Made by a program: the position numbers and the translations under genes
Notes under the pieces: model-generated
What the model was told of the DNA's origin: nothing
Databases searched by the model: none
The model's input: only the letters and a program-made list of their open reading frames with translations
In this document: positions 15,086 through 22,608 of the stretch, piece by piece
Position numbering within the stretch: position 1 is the first letter of the stretch
Layout of the letters: every line of letters begins with the position of its first letter
Origin: Lentisphaeria bacterium UBA4640
GTDB lineage: Bacteria > Verrucomicrobiota > Lentisphaeria > Victivallales > UBA1829
DNA: 29,836 bases
Assembly: GCA_002405835.1 (NCBI GenBank)
Contig: DHMO01000039.1
Location: 1-29,836, forward strand
Direction of reading: 5' to 3'

Positions 15086-15823
15086 TCAGAACATTTTGTT
15101 GAACGGAATATTGAAGTTCTCGTATGCGCTTGCTTTGGAAGCGGTTTCCACGTGCCCGTCGTTCATCAGAACATTGCTGCGCTGGCTGTGGCGGAGACGC
15201 AGGATGCTGTTGCCGTGCTGAGTCGGAGCGTACAGATACCAGCCCGGATCAACTTCGGGAATGGTGTTGACGACTTCGCCGATGACGGGAATTTTCTGTC
15301 CTTTTTTCGCTTCAAGTTTCGCCAGCGCTTCCGTGCGGAAAATCATGGTGATTGAGGAGATTACGGCTCCCGCGTTGATTTCCCGGATGAGGTTTTGTTC
15401 AAACAGACCGCCGTAGACCTGGCTGTAGCGCCACTTGGAACCGTACTCGGCCAAATACTGGAATTTTTCTTCCGCGGACGGACAGCGCACGCTGCTTCTC
15501 TGTCCGGACATGTAGGACTTGATTGTCTGGGTGCGGTCTGCGACGCCGGGATGGGTGAAAATCGATTCGTGCCAGATGATTTCTCCGCCGTCCGCCTGGG
15601 CGCCGGGATAGAGGGTCGTGATATAACCGTCGCTGTCCGCGGCATACATGGCGAATCCGGTTCCGCATGTTTTCTGATTGTTGACGCATGAAATCGCCCT
15701 GGCTTTTTCCCTGGCGGCGTTCAATGCGGGGAGAAGCATCCCGGCTAGAATTGCAATAATTGCAATCGTTACCAGGAGCTCTATAAGGGTGAATTTGCAC
15801 TTCCTGCTTCGTCTGATGTTCAT
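15086..15823 (-). CDS. prepilin-type N-terminal cleavage/methylation protein
   Basis: A 245-residue pseudopilin-like protein. A short basic leader (MNIRRSRKCK) precedes the class III signal FTLIELLVTIAIIAILAG. LPALNAAREKARAISCVNNQKTCG and a globular body follow. The C-terminal part contains HSQRSNVLMNDGHV, an exact H-x9-DG motif of the family. It lies 12 bp behind the GH42-like gene and 9 bp ahead of the 1100-residue secreted glycosidase, so the three probably form one operon. It is the second prepilin-like/secreted-glycosidase pair in this window, which argues for a functional link between the two protein types. Confidence 0.85.
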   Translation of the reverse strand: MNIRRSRKCKFTLIELLVTIAIIAILAGMLLPALNAAREKARAISCVNNQKTCGTGFAMYAADSDGYITTLYPGAQADGGEIIWHESIFTHPGVADRTQTIKSYMSGQRSSVRCPSAEEKFQYLAEYGSKWRYSQVYGGLFEQNLIREINAGAVISSITMIFRTEALAKLEAKKGQKIPVIGEVVNTIPEVDPGWYLYAPTQHGNSILRLRHSQRSNVLMNDGHVETASKASAYENFNIPFNKMF

Positions 15824-15835
15824 GGATTGCCTCCT

Positions 15836-17701
15836 TTATGCTTGGTTGTTAAGTTGAATCAAAATAGTTTCCGGACCGGAAAACTCATATTCGAATTCCG
15901 TGCAGACCTGTTCCGCAACCGGGTTGCCGAGAAGTGTGCGGAGCTTTGCCGGACGGCGCAGGCGGATGGTGCGCTTGCCGGATTCCGTCGTATGAATCAT
16001 CAGCAGGTCTTCCGCCGCCCAGACGGGACATTCCATTCCTGTGAAGAAGTGAACTCCGGCGTCCTGCGCGTATTTGCGGAGCTGGTGAACGGAGAGCGCA
16101 GGGGTTGAAGGGGAGAACAGACTGGTCCAGCCGTTCATGGTGGCCTGCATTGTCTCTTCTGTTCCGCAAGGGATTCCGGTCAGTTTCAGCATGTTTTCCG
16201 GCGTCTTGCGGATTCTGTCATTCAGCGCGGCTCCGTATGTCCAGAGAATTGTGCGGTTGTCTTTCAGGACAAACTTGCGGAGGAGTTCCTCTTTTTCCGG
16301 AGTGACTTCAAAGAGTCCGGGGAGAATGGCAAATTTGATTTTGCCGAAATCCGCGAGGTGCGGAATGTCATTGAGCGAGTAGACTTTATATGGTGTTCCG
16401 AGACGGTTGCAGAGGGTTAGAAGTTCGGTGAAAACATCTCCGGCAAGCGAGTGCTCGTAGCATCCGAGGCTGTCGTCGATGTAAAGGGCGCTTTCGGGAT
16501 CGACGATGACCGCGATTTCCGCTTCCGGTTCACGGGTGACGTCTGCGAGTTCGTCGCTGATGCGCTTGTATTTGCCGATTTCATCGACGACTTTTTGGGA
16601 TTCGTAATATTTTCCCCACATATCGAACCACCAGAGGGAAGTTCCGTGGATGAGCGAGCGGCAGAATTCGCGCCGGTTTCCGGCGATATCGGCTTTTTCA
16701 TCGGGCCAGCGCTGCATCCATTTCAGCTCCACATGTCTGGTGAGCCGGTAATTCGCCGTGCTGGTTCCGTGGTCGATTTCATGGAAATAGTTTTTCCCGA
16801 AGCGGTGAATGGTTCCGTTCGGGCTCATGAAGCCTCCGCCGCCTCCCATTGCGCGGTCATTGTAAATGCCGGGGCTGATGAAGAAATCCAGGTCGGGGGA
16901 AGAGAATGCCTTTTCGTAAGCCAGGTGTCCGCACTGGACCAGACGTTCGAATCCGAGCTGGAGAATGTAGCCGTAGAACGCGCCGAGCGCCGTGGTTTCG
17001 GGAATGATTTTACGCGCTTCCCGGGCAAACATGCTCATGCCGTCGGTGATGCATTCGCTGATGAACTTCCAGTAGTGAATGGAGTCGGCGTCTTTCTGCG
17101 GATCGCGCAGTCCGAGCGGAGCGTCGGAGCGGTAGCGTTTGGCAATATCGGGAATTGAATCCGGAACGGGATAGCCGTTTCTTCCGCACCAGTCGAGGAA
17201 CGCTTCGCGCTTAGCCGCGATTTCACGTCCTCTTGAGTAGTCCATCCATTCATCGGTCATACCTCCGGCGAGAATGTAGGCTTTGACGCGTCCGGGGAAA
17301 GCCGTTTCAATATGAGTCAGCACTGCACGCATGTATTTGAGGGTTTCCTGACGCCAGCGTTCTGTTGTGAGTGCATCGGTGACGCCGAGCGTGCTGTCGC
17401 AAAGAGCCCACATGATCTGACGGACGAGCCAGTTCGGGGAATTCAGATCGACCATGCAGAGCAGTTCCGCTTCGGGGGCGACGGAGAGAATGTCGTTGAT
17501 CTGCCGATCGACATGTTCGAATTCGTAGGCGTCGAAATAGAGCCAGTTCGGCGGATACTGCCCGTACGGCTGACCAAGCGTGTTGGTTGTATTGGACGGG
17601 AATATGCAGAATTCGCGGACTCCGGCGTCGTAAAAGCGTTTGACCGTATGCAGTTCCTTCCAGAACGAGCGATAGGCAAACAGCGGTTTTTGAAATCTCA
17701 T
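15836..17701 (-). CDS. GH42-like beta-galactosidase-type glycoside hydrolase
   Basis: A 621-residue protein without a signal peptide. The N-terminal TIM barrel (about 1-370) carries a candidate acid/base E151 in GGMTDEWMDYSRG and a candidate nucleophile E308 in KNYFHEIDHGT. Residues about 395-560 resemble the beta-galactosidase trimerisation (class-I-amidotransferase-like) domain, with SLGCYEHSLAGDVFTELL, FAILPGLFEVTP and ILWTYGAALND. A short beta domain follows (IRLRRPAKLRTLLGN). This order is that of GH42 and related families, but the catalytic motifs are not the textbook NEY of GH42, so a sister family is possible. It is the first gene of a probable operon (glycosidase, prepilin-like, secreted glycosidase) read from a near-perfect promoter, divergent from an AraC regulator. 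Confidence 0.75.
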   Translation of the reverse strand: MRFQKPLFAYRSFWKELHTVKRFYDAGVREFCIFPSNTTNTLGQPYGQYPPNWLYFDAYEFEHVDRQINDILSVAPEAELLCMVDLNSPNWLVRQIMWALCDSTLGVTDALTTERWRQETLKYMRAVLTHIETAFPGRVKAYILAGGMTDEWMDYSRGREIAAKREAFLDWCGRNGYPVPDSIPDIAKRYRSDAPLGLRDPQKDADSIHYWKFISECITDGMSMFAREARKIIPETTALGAFYGYILQLGFERLVQCGHLAYEKAFSSPDLDFFISPGIYNDRAMGGGGGFMSPNGTIHRFGKNYFHEIDHGTSTANYRLTRHVELKWMQRWPDEKADIAGNRREFCRSLIHGTSLWWFDMWGKYYESQKVVDEIGKYKRISDELADVTREPEAEIAVIVDPESALYIDDSLGCYEHSLAGDVFTELLTLCNRLGTPYKVYSLNDIPHLADFGKIKFAILPGLFEVTPEKEELLRKFVLKDNRTILWTYGAALNDRIRKTPENMLKLTGIPCGTEETMQATMNGWTSLFSPSTPALSVHQLRKYAQDAGVHFFTGMECPVWAAEDLLMIHTTESGKRTIRLRRPAKLRTLLGNPVAEQVCTEFEYEFSGPETILIQLNNQA

Positions 17702-17721
17702 AAGAAACTTTCCTTCTGTTC

Positions 17722-17749
17722 TTGACTTCTATAAATTATACGCTATTTT
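17722..17749 (+). promoter_or_regulatory. possible promoter of the AraC-family gene
   Basis: TTGACT (17722-17727) and TATTTT (17744-17749) are 16 bp apart on the plus strand. The -10 match is only four of six. It overlaps the stronger minus-strand promoter of the GH42-like gene almost completely, so the two could not be occupied together. Confidence 0.35.
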
Positions 17750-17763
17750 ATGCTTTTTGTCAA
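17735..17763 (-). promoter_or_regulatory. near-perfect sigma70 promoter of the GH42-like operon
   Basis: On the minus strand TTGACA (17758-17763) and TATAAT (17735-17740), both consensus, are separated by exactly 17 bp. The leader before the ATG at 17701 is short (about 27 nt) and carries AAGGAAAG as ribosome site. A promoter this strong needs a repressor or competing complex if the genes are sugar-induced. Confidence 0.85.
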
Positions 17764-17795
17764 CGGGCAGTTTGTCGGAATAGGTGGAACATTAG

Positions 17796-18671
17796 TTGAA
17801 GGAACGTCGGAGGCTGATGGAAAATTTTTTTAACAATATCAAAGAAGTTACGGACATGCACTCCTTGCCTCTTGTCCTTGAGGTCGCTCTTGAAGCAGAC
17901 TTCAGAAGGGGGCAAATCGTTTCAAGACGGGGAATTTTAGGAAAAACGGGGAATCTTTTTCTGGTGGTTTCCGGACAGTGGAAAGCGGAAATCTGCGGCG
18001 AGGAACAGATGATGAATCCGGGTGATCTCTTCTATGCGCTTTTCCGCGACGGTTACCGGGCGGAGTGTCTTTCCGAATATGGCAAAGTTCGCATCGTCGG
18101 TTTTCATGGACCGCTGGCGGAAGCGATTCTGCTTTCCTATTCTTTCCCGCGCTTTCTTTCGCTGGTCGATGACATTGAGGCGATCTGGAAAGAACTTGTC
18201 GCGGTGCTTTCTTCCAACAGTCAGATGGTTTTATGTCACGGGCTTGCGCTGTTTCTCGATATTTTTTCCCATGTAGGCAAGCCTGCGGGAACATTGAATT
18301 CTTCCGAAGAGCTTTTCAAGCAGGCATTGGATCTGATTCAGCAGCAGCTTTCCAATCCGGAGCTCGGGGTTAATTACCTCTGCGAAAAACTGCTGATCTC
18401 CCGCTCCAAGCTGACGGAGATTTTCCACCGCTATTTCAAGTGGTCTCCCGGACGGGAAATCCTGAACAGAAAACTTGCGCGTGCGTATTCGCTTCTTCGC
18501 GGAACAGATTATCCGGTCGCAAAAATTGCGCGGGAGTGCGGATTCCGCGACCCGAAGACGTTTTCGCGGTTCATCCGGCGGTCGTCCGGATGCGGCCCGC
18601 GCGAATTCCGCGAACGGCACCGCAGGGAAAATGAAAAACCGGCTCCGAAGAATTACATGGAGCCGGTTTGA
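17796..18671 (+). CDS. AraC-family transcriptional regulator
   Basis: A 291-residue protein. The N-terminal half (about 1-160) is a cupin-like sensor (LVVSGQWKAEICGEEQMMNPGDLFYA). The C-terminal AraC domain (about 170-285) has two helix-turn-helix units: LGVNYLCEKLLISRSKLTEIFHRYFKWSPG and YPVAKIARECGFRDPKTFSRFIRRSSG. The TTG at 17796 has AGGTGG eight bases upstream. An alternative ATG at 17817 has GGAGG only three bases upstream, so the TTG start is preferred but not certain. It is divergent from the GH42-like operon, its most likely target. Its last codons form the stem of a terminator for the opposing gene. Confidence 0.9.
   Translation: MKERRRLMENFFNNIKEVTDMHSLPLVLEVALEADFRRGQIVSRRGILGKTGNLFLVVSGQWKAEICGEEQMMNPGDLFYALFRDGYRAECLSEYGKVRIVGFHGPLAEAILLSYSFPRFLSLVDDIEAIWKELVAVLSSNSQMVLCHGLALFLDIFSHVGKPAGTLNSSEELFKQALDLIQQQLSNPELGVNYLCEKLLISRSKLTEIFHRYFKWSPGREILNRKLARAYSLLRGTDYPVAKIARECGFRDPKTFSRFIRRSSGCGPREFRERHRRENEKPAPKNYMEPV
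18634..18669 (-). terminator. terminator of the ADP-ribosylglycohydrolase gene inside the AraC 3' end
   Basis: AAACCGGCTCC (18636-18646) and GGAGCCGGTTT (18659-18669) form a perfect 11-bp stem around a 12-base loop. On the minus strand the stem is followed by further Ts. The hairpin covers the last codons and touches the stop of the AraC gene, so it is coding sequence for one gene and a terminator for the convergent one. Confidence 0.75.
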
Positions 18672-18689
18672 TGTTCAGACTGACCTTTT

Positions 18690-20132
18690 TCAAAAAGCGT
18701 CCGGAATCCATTGATTCCGCGTGTCAGCGACGCCGAACAGCAGCTCCGCGTTCTTCATTTCCGGAGATGCCGGGGCGAGACCGATCACCAGTTTGTGCGT
18801 GCCCGCCTTGAGTTCGAGTTCCGCAAGCTGATTCTGCGGCGCACGGTGGAACGCCGGAACCATCACGCCGCATTCGCGTCCGAAACGGAACTCGCCGTCA
18901 ACCCATACCAGCATGTTTGCGGGAGTGTTGACCAGCAGACGGACCGTGCGGTCGGCAGCCAGGTGAAACTCCGTTTCCAGCATCAGCAGCGATTCGCCGG
19001 GAAGCGCGGTGAAGTCGACGGTCGTCAGATTTCCCGGAAGCAGAATCTCTTTTGCATCGGCAGCGGGAACCGGTTTGAACTTGCGGTAGTCCTCCGCGAA
19101 CCACGGACGGAACACCGAACGTTTCGCCCGGATCGCAAACGGCTTCAGGTCGAACGGAAGAACCGGAGTCTGCTTCAGTGTGACTTTATCCTTCAGTGCA
19201 ACCACGAGATCGGTGAACTCGTCGAGCGTTGCCGGAGCCTGAATGCCGGTAACCTCCTTGCTGACCACGAGGGAGCGTCCGATGGGGCGGAGCCATTCGC
19301 CGCTGACGAGCTCCGGGTTGATGAGCCCGAAAATTGCGCCGACGGTTGCACCGGTGCAGTCGGCGTCCTGTCCGCAGTTGACCGCAAGGCAGATCGTTTT
19401 TCCGAAATCGCCGTTGCCGAGCAGCAGAGCCATGACCATGAACGGAAGATTCATTTTGACGTCGGTGAAGTTCGCGCTCCCGTAATGCTTCATGATTTCG
19501 GCGCGGACGGTTTCCGGCGTGCCGTTTTCGCACCAGCCGATTGTGTCGCGGATGGCGCGGGCGAGCGTGGATTCCGCTGGAATGCAGGCGAGTCCCGTCT
19601 CAATGAGTTTGCGCAGGTCGGATTCGATGAACGCCTGGCTCTCAAGCGCGGCGAGGAACTGTTCCGCATAGATGCCGTTGCCCGCATGGTCGACGCACGC
19701 GTCTTCGTATGCGAACTTTGCGGCGAGTTCGGGATTTCCCGGCGCGAGACACGCCCAGAGTTCGCTGCGGATGGCGGCGCCGAGTCCGTCGACGAACCAG
19801 TTGTCGTACATTCCGCAGAGCGGCGCGGGGATTCCGCGTTTGATGTTGCGGATGGCGAGTCCGTACTCGTCGAACGGGAAATCGATGCATTCCGGCCAGA
19901 CCTTCGCGAAGAGTTCGCGGCTGACAACGCCGTTCCACTCCTTGTCGAGTTTGCATGCCCAGAGAACCTGCAGATCGAGGTCGTCGTTCGGCATCATCGC
20001 GGTGGGAACCGGATCGTAATATGAAAGGTTCAGCGGTCCCATGCTGCCTTCCCAGGGCTGTCCCAGCGTTCCGCCCACGGCTTTGCCCAGCCATGCGCCC
20101 AATACTTTTGCGCGGTATTCCGCATCCGTCAT
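18690..20132 (-). CDS. ADP-ribosylglycohydrolase-fold enzyme with C-terminal beta domain
   Basis: A 480-residue protein. Residues about 1-330 have the all-helical DraG/ARH fold: MTDAEYRAKVLGAWLGKAVGG at the start, metal-site NDDLD (49-53), and GQDADCTGATVGAIFGL (254-270), the second metal motif. In the family these acidic residues hold two magnesium ions and cleave N- or O-glycosidic ADP-ribose bonds. Residues about 345-480 form an extra beta-rich domain (RLLVNTPANMLVWVDGEFRFG, LELKAGTHKLVIGLAP) resembling carbohydrate-binding sandwiches; typical family members stop near 300-350 residues. There is no signal peptide. It has its own operator-bearing promoter and lies within a sugar locus, so the true substrate may be a nucleoside or glycoside rather than ADP-ribosylated protein. 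Confidence 0.85.
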   Translation of the reverse strand: MTDAEYRAKVLGAWLGKAVGGTLGQPWEGSMGPLNLSYYDPVPTAMMPNDDLDLQVLWACKLDKEWNGVVSRELFAKVWPECIDFPFDEYGLAIRNIKRGIPAPLCGMYDNWFVDGLGAAIRSELWACLAPGNPELAAKFAYEDACVDHAGNGIYAEQFLAALESQAFIESDLRKLIETGLACIPAESTLARAIRDTIGWCENGTPETVRAEIMKHYGSANFTDVKMNLPFMVMALLLGNGDFGKTICLAVNCGQDADCTGATVGAIFGLINPELVSGEWLRPIGRSLVVSKEVTGIQAPATLDEFTDLVVALKDKVTLKQTPVLPFDLKPFAIRAKRSVFRPWFAEDYRKFKPVPAADAKEILLPGNLTTVDFTALPGESLLMLETEFHLAADRTVRLLVNTPANMLVWVDGEFRFGRECGVMVPAFHRAPQNQLAELELKAGTHKLVIGLAPASPEMKNAELLFGVADTRNQWIPDAF

Positions 20133-20163
20133 AGAAAATCCTCCTTGAATTTTTCTGTTTTAC

Positions 20164-20204
20164 TGCAACTGTTGCAATATAGTTTTGAAAGGCGGAAAAG
20201 TCAA
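20164..20204 (-). promoter_or_regulatory. promoter and operator of the ADP-ribosylglycohydrolase gene
   Basis: On the minus strand TTGACT (20199-20204) and TATATT (20176-20181) are 17 bp apart. Directly downstream is TGCAACTGTTGCA (20164-20176), a perfect 6-1-6 inverted repeat overlapping the -10 edge, as expected for a repressor site. The extended form on the minus strand, TTGCAACAGTTGCA, matches the site at 2368-2381 at 11 of 14 positions. Confidence 0.65.
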
Positions 20205-20214
20205 GCGGAAATCT

Positions 20215-20256
20215 GAAAAAAAGAACCCCGCCGCAAAACTGTTTTTTGAGGCGGGG
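20215..20256 (-). terminator. terminator after bamA
   Basis: CCCCGCC (20226-20232) pairs with GGCGGGG (20250-20256). An inner CAAAA/TTTTG pairing extends the stem. On the minus strand it is followed by TTCTTTTTTT. It starts 27 bp past the bamA stop and ends the long housekeeping transcript. Confidence 0.8.
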
Positions 20257-20282
20257 GGATGGACGGGATGTTTCCGGGCTGC

Positions 20283-22586
20283 TTAGAACATGGAGATTCC
20301 CATGCTGAAGTGGAAGCGGATCCGGTTTGCAACGCCGCGCTGGTTGTTGAGCAGCGGGTAGGCGAGGTCGAGGCGGATCGGGGCGTTGACCACGGGAAGT
20401 TTGATGCGCAGTCCGTAACCGATGCCGATGTTCGGAGAGGAGAACGGACCGAAGCGTGAATGAGTGGCGTTGCCGACGTCGACGAAGACCGCGCCGCGGA
20501 TGAAATCCCAGATCGGGTGCGAGACTTCGGAGGTGAGTACATACATGAAGTCGCCGCCGTAGTTGTCCTTGTTCCGGTCGGTCGGTCCGATGGAGCGGTA
20601 GGGGAAGCCGCGGACCGAGTCGCCGCCGCCGAGGAAGTAGCGTTCATAGAGCGGCGGATCCTTTTTCCAGTCTCCGATGGAGCCGATCATGCCGATTTTT
20701 CCGCCGATGGACCAGATGAACATCTTGTCGAAGATGGGGTAATAGTTCATGCCTTTGAGTTCGAGGCGGTAATAGTTGTTGCTTCCTCCGAAAAGTTCGG
20801 AGGAGACGGAGCCGAGGAGGTTCACCATGTATCCGGAGGTCGGGTCGAGCGCGTTGTCACGCGTGTCGCGCTCCAGACTCAGGTGGAAGCGTCCGACGTA
20901 GCTTCCGCCTTTTTCCTTCTGGAAGATTTCCGACATGTGTTTGCTCATACTGTGGATGCGGACGTGTTCAAAGGTGTAGCCGCCGCTGATGGTTGTGAAG
21001 TCGTCGAAAATGCGCTTGGTGAGCGCGGTTGTCACACCGAGCCGCTGTTCTTCCCAGTCATCGTATTCCACATTGCGCAGATAGCCTGAAACGTCCCAGC
21101 GGAGCGGAATGCCGAAGAGCCACGGTTCCGTGAAGTCCGCCTCGAAATTGTAGCGTTTGAGTCCGTACATCGCGAGGATTCGTGCGCGCTGACCGCCGCC
21201 GGTGAAGTAGTTGTACGGATCAAGAATATCCATGTTGGAATGGGTCAGTTCGATCATGCCTGCGAGGCTGTCCGAATCCGACCAGCCGGCGCCGATTTTG
21301 GCGTTCAGGAAGTTTTTTTCTTCGACGCGGATGTCAATATCCTTCTTGTCCGCTTCGGGCGAATTGATGGAGACCGCTTCGACTTTGTTGAAGTAGCCCA
21401 TGCCCATGAGACGCGACCTGGAGGCGCTGATGAGATGCTTGTCGACAGGATCGTCCGGTTCGATGGCAAGTTCGCGGCGGATCACATGATCTTTCGTCCA
21501 TTTGTTGCCGGAGATGAAGACGTCGCGCACCTTGTAGGGCTTGCCCTCGACGATATCGACGATGAGATCTACTTTATGATTCGGGTAGTCGGGAATGCGC
21601 TTGACCTGGCAGACGAGATCCGCGTAACCCATCGGGGAATAGCGGTCGTCGACGGCCTGGGTGGTTGCGCGTTCGGCGAGACTGCTGAAAGTGTCGCCTG
21701 TCTTCAGCGTGAGGAGCGGTGTGAGCTCCTCCGTTTTCAGACGTTCGTTTCCTGTGATGGAAACTTCACCGATTTTGTACGGCTCGCCTTCATCCAGAAT
21801 GAATTCGATGGAAACATGTTCCGGATCGGCTTTGTCTTCGTGAACGCGCACCTCCTTGACGACGAAATCGAGGTAGCCTTTGGTCCAGTAGAGGTCGCGG
21901 AGACGCACGATATCGTTGTCGAGTTCACGCCGGTTGAAGAGCCCGAGGTCAAGGAAGGGAATCCAGTTGAGCCAGGAGTGCCGGTTCATGACCGCATTTT
22001 TCAGTTCGCTTTCGGAAAACGCCGCGGCATTTGTGAAAACCACTTGGTCGATTTTCTGCTTGAGATTTTCCTTGATGCGGAATTCGATGGTGACGGAGCC
22101 GTCCTTCTCGGTGATGAGACGCGGGTCGATCTGCGCGTCGTGGTGTCCGGCGTCCGAGTAGAACTTGCGCAGGGCGTTGGCGGAGTCGATGAGACGTTTG
22201 TCGTTGAGGAGACCGCCGGAGGAGAGGGTGATTTTTTCGCGCAGTTTCTCTTCGCTGAATTTTTCGTTTCCGGTGATGATGATTTTGTTGATGATCGCTT
22301 TGGGGGCAATTCGGAAAACCAGGTCGATTTTGCCGTTCGGAGCCTTTTTCGTTTCAGCGGTGACATCGGAGAAGAAGCCGGTGGCGTGCAGGCGCTTGAT
22401 GTCGTCGTTGACGGTGCGTTCGTCGTAGCGCGCACCTTTGCGGCTCTGGACGTTCATGCGGAAGATGTCGTCGGTGAAGCGCCCGCTGTCCGGCTGTTCA
22501 AACGAGACGGAATTCAGTTCCTGGGCGAATGCGGCGGAGCAGAGGAGAAAGCAGACGCAGAGAGCGGAGAGACTGTCTTTTTTCAT
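20283..22586 (-). CDS. bamA: outer membrane protein assembly factor BamA
   Basis: A 767-residue protein, close to the normal length. A signal peptide (MKKDSLSALCVCFLLCSAAFAQ) is followed by five POTRA-type repeats (about 25-425; for example KAIINKIIITGNEKFSEEKLREKI and KPYKVRDVFISGNKW). A 16-strand barrel follows (FLGGGDSVRGFPYRSIGP near 660; IGIGYGLRIKLPVVNAPIRLDLAYPL near 715). The protein ends in Phe, the C-terminal signature of outer membrane barrels. It folds and inserts such barrels. The frame stays open upstream to 22790, but that part overlaps dnaB and lacks a signal peptide, so the ATG at 22586 is chosen. It follows dnaB by 22 bp. Confidence 0.95.
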   Translation of the reverse strand: MKKDSLSALCVCFLLCSAAFAQELNSVSFEQPDSGRFTDDIFRMNVQSRKGARYDERTVNDDIKRLHATGFFSDVTAETKKAPNGKIDLVFRIAPKAIINKIIITGNEKFSEEKLREKITLSSGGLLNDKRLIDSANALRKFYSDAGHHDAQIDPRLITEKDGSVTIEFRIKENLKQKIDQVVFTNAAAFSESELKNAVMNRHSWLNWIPFLDLGLFNRRELDNDIVRLRDLYWTKGYLDFVVKEVRVHEDKADPEHVSIEFILDEGEPYKIGEVSITGNERLKTEELTPLLTLKTGDTFSSLAERATTQAVDDRYSPMGYADLVCQVKRIPDYPNHKVDLIVDIVEGKPYKVRDVFISGNKWTKDHVIRRELAIEPDDPVDKHLISASRSRLMGMGYFNKVEAVSINSPEADKKDIDIRVEEKNFLNAKIGAGWSDSDSLAGMIELTHSNMDILDPYNYFTGGGQRARILAMYGLKRYNFEADFTEPWLFGIPLRWDVSGYLRNVEYDDWEEQRLGVTTALTKRIFDDFTTISGGYTFEHVRIHSMSKHMSEIFQKEKGGSYVGRFHLSLERDTRDNALDPTSGYMVNLLGSVSSELFGGSNNYYRLELKGMNYYPIFDKMFIWSIGGKIGMIGSIGDWKKDPPLYERYFLGGGDSVRGFPYRSIGPTDRNKDNYGGDFMYVLTSEVSHPIWDFIRGAVFVDVGNATHSRFGPFSSPNIGIGYGLRIKLPVVNAPIRLDLAYPLLNNQRGVANRIRFHFSMGISMF

Positions 22587-22608
22587 GGTGCGGGGGGGCT
22601 CCTGTTGG

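Noticed and set aside
18711..20024. 437-codon plus-strand frame
   Set aside because: Antisense to the ADP-ribosylglycohydrolase gene and made of low-complexity charged residues.
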